From: Nannocystis pusilla | Lineage (GTDB): Bacteria; Myxococcota_A; Polyangia; Nannocystales; Nannocystaceae | Length of the DNA stretch: 64,000 nt | Direction of reading: 5' to 3' | Assembly (NCBI RefSeq): GCF_020073745.1 | Contig: NZ_JAIRAU010000056.1 | Location: 248,001-312,000, forward strand | Part shown: positions 60,883-64,000 of the stretch, piece after piece | How the letters are laid out: every line of letters starts with the position of its first letter | How positions within the stretch are numbered: position 1 is the stretch's first letter | The notes under the pieces: model-generated | The model's database searches: none | What the model was told of the DNA's origin: nothing | Seen by the model: the letters and a program-made list of their open reading frames with translations, nothing else | Made by a program: the position numbers and the translations under genes

Positions 60883-61455
60883 ATGACGAAGAACCGAATG
60901 CTCCGCCGCCTCACGCTCGCGCTCGCCATCGCTGCCGCGCCCCTCGCCGCCACCGCCTGCAAGCCGTACTCGGTGGTGCAGCAGTCCGGGCCGCCCTCGG
61001 CGCTCAAGGGTGTGACCAGCATGACGGTCGGCTTCGACTGGTCGAAGGTCACCGTGCTCGACAAGGCCAGCGAGGCCGAGTACCTGGCCGAAAAGTCAGA
61101 CGAGGAGAAGGCCGACTTCGCCAAGATCAAGCAGGAGACCGACGCGGCGATCCTCGAGGGGATGCGGGACCGCGGCGTCAACGTCGCGGCGGCGCCGGCC
61201 GACGGCACCCCCGACCTCGTGATCGCGTACATCCACGTGACGACGGGGATCTACACGCCGGTGTACAGCGTGCCGTCGAAGATCGAGGCCCGCTTCTCGT
61301 GGCAGAAGGACGGCAAGGTCACCGACGTGATCGACACCAAGGCGATGATCGGCGCCAGCCTCACCACGCCGTCCGACCATCAGCGCATGGAGATGGCCGG
61401 CCGGAACATCGGCAAGGCGGCAGCCAAGTTCGTCGAGGACTCGCAGGGCAAGTGA
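60883..61455 (+). CDS. Lipoprotein, 190 aa (DUF4136-like pattern)
   Basis: MTKNRMLRRLTLALAIAAAPLAATAC is a signal with lipobox. The mature part has KPYSVVQQSGPPSALKGVTSMTVGFDWSKVTVLDKASEAEYLAEKSDEEKADFAKIKQETDAAILEGMRDRGVNV, TPDLVIAYIHVTTGIYTPVY and NIGKAAAKFVEDSQGK. The order of a beta strand, helix A, LVIAY strand and late AAxxFVED helix resembles the DUF4410/DUF4136-type lipoproteins of proteobacteria. It is likely periplasmic, membrane-anchored and of unknown role. Confidence 0.72.
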   Translation: MTKNRMLRRLTLALAIAAAPLAATACKPYSVVQQSGPPSALKGVTSMTVGFDWSKVTVLDKASEAEYLAEKSDEEKADFAKIKQETDAAILEGMRDRGVNVAAAPADGTPDLVIAYIHVTTGIYTPVYSVPSKIEARFSWQKDGKVTDVIDTKAMIGASLTTPSDHQRMEMAGRNIGKAAAKFVEDSQGK

Positions 61456-61503
61456 CGGCGCGGCCGCGTCAGGTCGGCCGCGGGCGTGGGATACGCTGGA
61501 GTC

Positions 61504-61785
61504 GTGCCGTGGCCGCTGACCGTGCTCGCCGTGCTCGCCGGCCTGTTCGTGCTCGACCGGCTGCTGCTGGCGCTCGAGCGCGGCGGGTACATCTATTACC
61601 GGGTCCGCAAGCCGTCGAGCACGGGGGCGGGCAACGCCTTGCTCGAGCTGCAGCAGATGTTGTCGCCGGCGACGCAGCACGTCGTGGTCGCCAAGAAGGA
61701 GCAGCGGCCCGAGCACGCCGACGACGGCGGGCCGCCCGACCCCGACGGGCGAGCCCCACCGCCGCGTGATACCCTGCGCCGGTGA
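61504..61785 (+). CDS. DUF6191-like small membrane protein
   Basis: With the GTG at 61504 (another at 61486) the 93-aa protein begins MPWPLTVLAVLAGLFVLDRLLLALERGGYIYYR, one N-terminal membrane helix. GNALLELQQMLSPATQHVVVAKKEQ follows, then a Pro/Asp/Arg-rich tail. The LLELQQMLSP segment matches DUF6191 proteins. Its stop overlaps the GTG of the radical SAM gene (GTGA), so the two are coupled and may act together. Confidence 0.7.
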   Translation: MPWPLTVLAVLAGLFVLDRLLLALERGGYIYYRVRKPSSTGAGNALLELQQMLSPATQHVVVAKKEQRPEHADDGGPPDPDGRAPPPRDTLRR

Positions 61786-63107
61786 GCCTGCGGGACAATC
61801 GCCGCCGCTTGCCGGTGGTGGCCTCGCTGCCGCGGCCCGACGATCGCCGCGCGCGCGCCGGCGTGGCCGGCGAGGTGCCGTCGCCGCGCTACGCGGTGTG
61901 GGAGCTGACGCTGAAGTGCGATCAGAAGTGCATCCACTGCGGTTCGCGGGCCGGGGCGGCGCGGCCCGGCGAGCTGTCGACGGCCGAGGCGCTGCAGCTG
62001 GTCGCCGACCTGCGCGCGCTCGGGGTCGGCGAGGTCACGCTGATCGGCGGTGAGGCCTACCTGCGCGACGACTTCATCCTGATCGCCCGCGCGATCCGCA
62101 ACGCCGGCATGGACTGCACCATGACCACCGGCGGGCTCAACCTCACCGAGGAGCGGGTCGCGGCGCTGGCAGAGGCAGGGGTCCGCAGCGTCAACCTGTC
62201 GATCGACGGCACCGAGGCGGCGCACGACGCACTGCGCGGGGTGCCGGGCAGCTTCCGCCGGGCTTTCGCGGCGCTCGAGCGCCTGCGCGCGGCCGGGGTC
62301 GCGCGGGCGGTCAACACGCAGATCAATCGCCTCACGCTGCCCACGCTCGAGGCGCTGCAGTCGCTGCTGCTCGCGGAGGGCATTGGCGGCTGGCAGCTGC
62401 AGATCACGGCGCCGTTCGGCAACGCGGCCGACCACCCGGAGATCCTGCTGCAACCATTCATGCTGCTCGAGGTGTTCGCGGTGCTGGAGCGCCTGGTCGC
62501 CCGCGGGGCGCCGCACGGGCAGCGGCTGTGGCCGGCCAACAACCTCGGCTACTTCGGTCCGCTCGAGGCCGAGCTGCGCGGGCGTCAGAAAGCCGGCGGC
62601 CACTACAAGGGCTGCATCGCCGGCCGCCACGCGCTCGGGATCGAGGCCGACGGCACGATCAAGGGCTGCCCCAGCCTCGGCGGCCGGGCCAACGCGGCCG
62701 GCAACGTGCGCGAGCGGCCGCTCCGGGAGATCTGGGACAGCGCGCCCGAGCTGCAGTTCACCCGCAAGCGCACCGTCGACGATCTGTGGGGCTACTGCCG
62801 CGAATGTTATTACAACGACGTGTGCATGGCCGGCTGCTCGGCCACCAGCGAGCCGCTGCTCGGTCGCCCCGGCAACAATCCCTATTGTCATCACCGCGCG
62901 CTCGAGCTCGACCGCGCCGGTCTGCGTGAGCGCGTCGAGCCGGTCGCTCCGGCGCCGGGGGTGCCGTTCGATCACGGGCTCTACCGCGTGGTCCGCGAGG
63001 CCAAGGACCCCGAGCTCGCGGCCCGCGGCCCGGTGGCGATCGACGAGCCGCGCGTCGGTCGCGAGCAGATGCCGTTCGGGCCCGGCGCGCCGGTGCCTCG
63101 GTCGTGA
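61782..63107 (+). CDS. Radical SAM/SPASM protein
   Basis: The 441-aa protein has the SAM-cluster motif CDQKCIHCGSRAG (CxxxCxxC), GEVTLIGGEAYLRDDF and VNLSIDGTEAAHDALRG. A SPASM-type C-terminal cluster domain has GCIAGRHALGIEADGTIKGCPSL, then YCRECYYNDVCMAGCSATS and a last Cys in NNPYCHHRA. Such enzymes modify peptides (RiPP maturases) or enzymes. No clear precursor peptide is nearby except the coupled DUF6191-like protein. The start is GTG 61782. Confidence 0.88.
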   Translation: MSLRDNRRRLPVVASLPRPDDRRARAGVAGEVPSPRYAVWELTLKCDQKCIHCGSRAGAARPGELSTAEALQLVADLRALGVGEVTLIGGEAYLRDDFILIARAIRNAGMDCTMTTGGLNLTEERVAALAEAGVRSVNLSIDGTEAAHDALRGVPGSFRRAFAALERLRAAGVARAVNTQINRLTLPTLEALQSLLLAEGIGGWQLQITAPFGNAADHPEILLQPFMLLEVFAVLERLVARGAPHGQRLWPANNLGYFGPLEAELRGRQKAGGHYKGCIAGRHALGIEADGTIKGCPSLGGRANAAGNVRERPLREIWDSAPELQFTRKRTVDDLWGYCRECYYNDVCMAGCSATSEPLLGRPGNNPYCHHRALELDRAGLRERVEPVAPAPGVPFDHGLYRVVREAKDPELAARGPVAIDEPRVGREQMPFGPGAPVPRS

Positions 63108-63151
63108 CTCGGGCGGCGGCGCTACCGAGAGAGCTCGACCCGAGCTCGTGG

Positions 63152-63308
63152 CTGTCCTTCGGGACAGGTGAGCGGCGCTCGATGATGTCTCTTGGAGCAG
63201 GTCGCGCGCACGCGAGGTCGCGGCGGCTCGAGACATGTCATGCGAGACCGCCAGTGGCGGGCGTCGACGATGGGGCAGCCTCGACGAGGCTGGTCTTCAG
63301 GACATGTG
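63152..63308. repeat. Cluster of four dispersed palindromes
   Basis: The copies are CTGTCC-ttcg-GGACAG (63152-63167), GATGTCTCTTGGAGCAGG (63184-63201), AGACATGTCATGCGAG (about 63231-63246) and GTCTTCAGGACATGTG (63293-63308). They fill most of the 212-bp gap between the convergent radical SAM and lipoprotein genes. Confidence 0.75.
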
Positions 63309-63319
63309 AGCCGGCCGCG

Positions 63320-64000
63320 TCACGGCGGGAGGGCGCAGACGCCGACGTGCTCGAGCCCGGCGGGGGCCTGGCCGCGCTCCCAGACCGAGATGCACTCGGC
63401 GCCCTCGCCGTTGCAGGCGGGCGCCTCGACGTCGCAGAAGGCGAGGCAGCAGCCGACTTGCTGTGCGTCGCATTCGCTGGCCATCTCGGAGCCCGTGCAG
63501 AACAGGCCGGGGTTGCAGCTGTTGAGGAATTCACACGGCTCGAACTCGGCGGCGCCAGGGCCGACGATGCCGACGCACGCGAAGTCGTTGCCGTTGAAGG
63601 TGCAGACCTCGCCGGGCTCGCAGGCCGCGGCCACCGGATCGCAGGTGGGCAGGCAGACCCGCGAGACGTCATTGAAGAACACGCAGGTGTGATCGGCAGG
63701 GCACTCGGGGAAGTCGGGGGTGCCGCCGCACTGGGCGACGCACTCGCCCGTGAGCGTCCCGCCGTCGACGTTCCAGCAGATCGCGCCGCCGTCGCAGGAG
63801 TCGAGGCCGCTGCCCACGTTGCCCTCGACGGTGCACGGCTGGCCGATTTGGTCGGGGTCGCGCGGGATCGGCACGCAGCGGGTCGAGTCGAGCTCACCGT
63901 CGCCTTCGCTCGCGAAGGGCGTGCACTTCTCGCCGTCCGGACAGTCCTGGGCGAAGGTGCTGCACTCGAGGGTGCCGCCGCCGAAGTCGGCCGGACAGCC
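63320..64000 (-). CDS. Cysteine-rich lipoprotein, 5' partial, paralogue of 33511-34464
   Basis: The frame is open to the window edge. The visible part reads GCPADFGGGTLECSTFAQDCPDGEKCTPFAS, GQPCTVEGNVGSGLDSCDGGAICWNVD, CLPTCDPVAAACEPGEVCTFNG, CEFLNSCNPGLFCTGSEMASECDAQQVGCCLAFCDV and ends GQAPAGLEHVGVCALPP. The cysteine order and end motif are shared with the lipoprotein at 33511. The signal peptide and linker lie beyond base 64000. Confidence 0.8.
   Translation of the reverse strand, partial: GCPADFGGGTLECSTFAQDCPDGEKCTPFASEGDGELDSTRCVPIPRDPDQIGQPCTVEGNVGSGLDSCDGGAICWNVDGGTLTGECVAQCGGTPDFPECPADHTCVFFNDVSRVCLPTCDPVAAACEPGEVCTFNGNDFACVGIVGPGAAEFEPCEFLNSCNPGLFCTGSEMASECDAQQVGCCLAFCDVEAPACNGEGAECISVWERGQAPAGLEHVGVCALPP

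Overview
The window is high-GC chromosomal DNA from a myxobacterium. The many outer-membrane lipoproteins with a short lipobox signal and a long Thr/Ser/Gly linker, the cysteine-rich lipoprotein paralogues, and the AcnA, PDH and BioB genes fit Myxococcota, most likely a Nannocystis-like lineage. That assignment is inferred from protein style, not from a marker gene.

Layout. Positions 1-38.9 kb are host chromosome: a partial QueA-like gene, stress and thiol genes (AhpD-like, DUF899, MscS, free-Met-sulfoxide reductase), an anion permease, a sulfotransferase, aconitase, a PDH E1alpha-E1beta-E2 operon followed by AraC and VOC genes, divergent bioB, an outer-membrane barrel, a Rieske oxygenase, several secreted lipoproteins, a GST/LysR divergent pair, an rsmD-aminotransferase pair, a metalloprotease pair, a GH43-like lipoprotein and a DAHP synthase. 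Host DNA resumes at 58.1 kb with a TssB/TssC-like fusion, a small lipoprotein, a DUF6191-like membrane protein coupled to a radical SAM/SPASM enzyme, and a partial cysteine-rich lipoprotein.

Between them lies a 19.1-kb integrated element (39029-58134) of visibly lower GC. Its ends are a 12-bp direct repeat. Joining the two ends gives an attP core with 6-bp inverted arms around a 7-bp spacer. Joining the two flanks restores a perfect 26-bp inverted repeat that the insertion split. The element has a tyrosine integrase with an N-terminal HTH domain, a Rep-like/serine recombinase/winged-helix operon, several small regulators, a J-domain protein, two HEPN-like proteins and one long rightward operon (43.2-51.1 kb). 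That operon encodes a beta-rich Cys-rich protein, a four-repeat spike-like protein, a membrane-anchored lytic-transglycosylase-like protein, a Lys-rich DNA-condensing-type protein and several proteins or micro-proteins with a terminal membrane helix. No terminase, portal, tail, Zot or Walker-A ATPase gene is visible. The best hypothesis is a provirus of an undescribed tailless, probably membrane-containing virus.

A second feature is a family of about 20-bp palindromes (core TGTCC-N4-GGACA, often with a TTCG loop). They recur more than 20 times in host DNA, just after stop codons and also inside reading frames, where they add residues to QueA, the E2 linker and lipoproteins and appear to supply the start of an AhpD gene.
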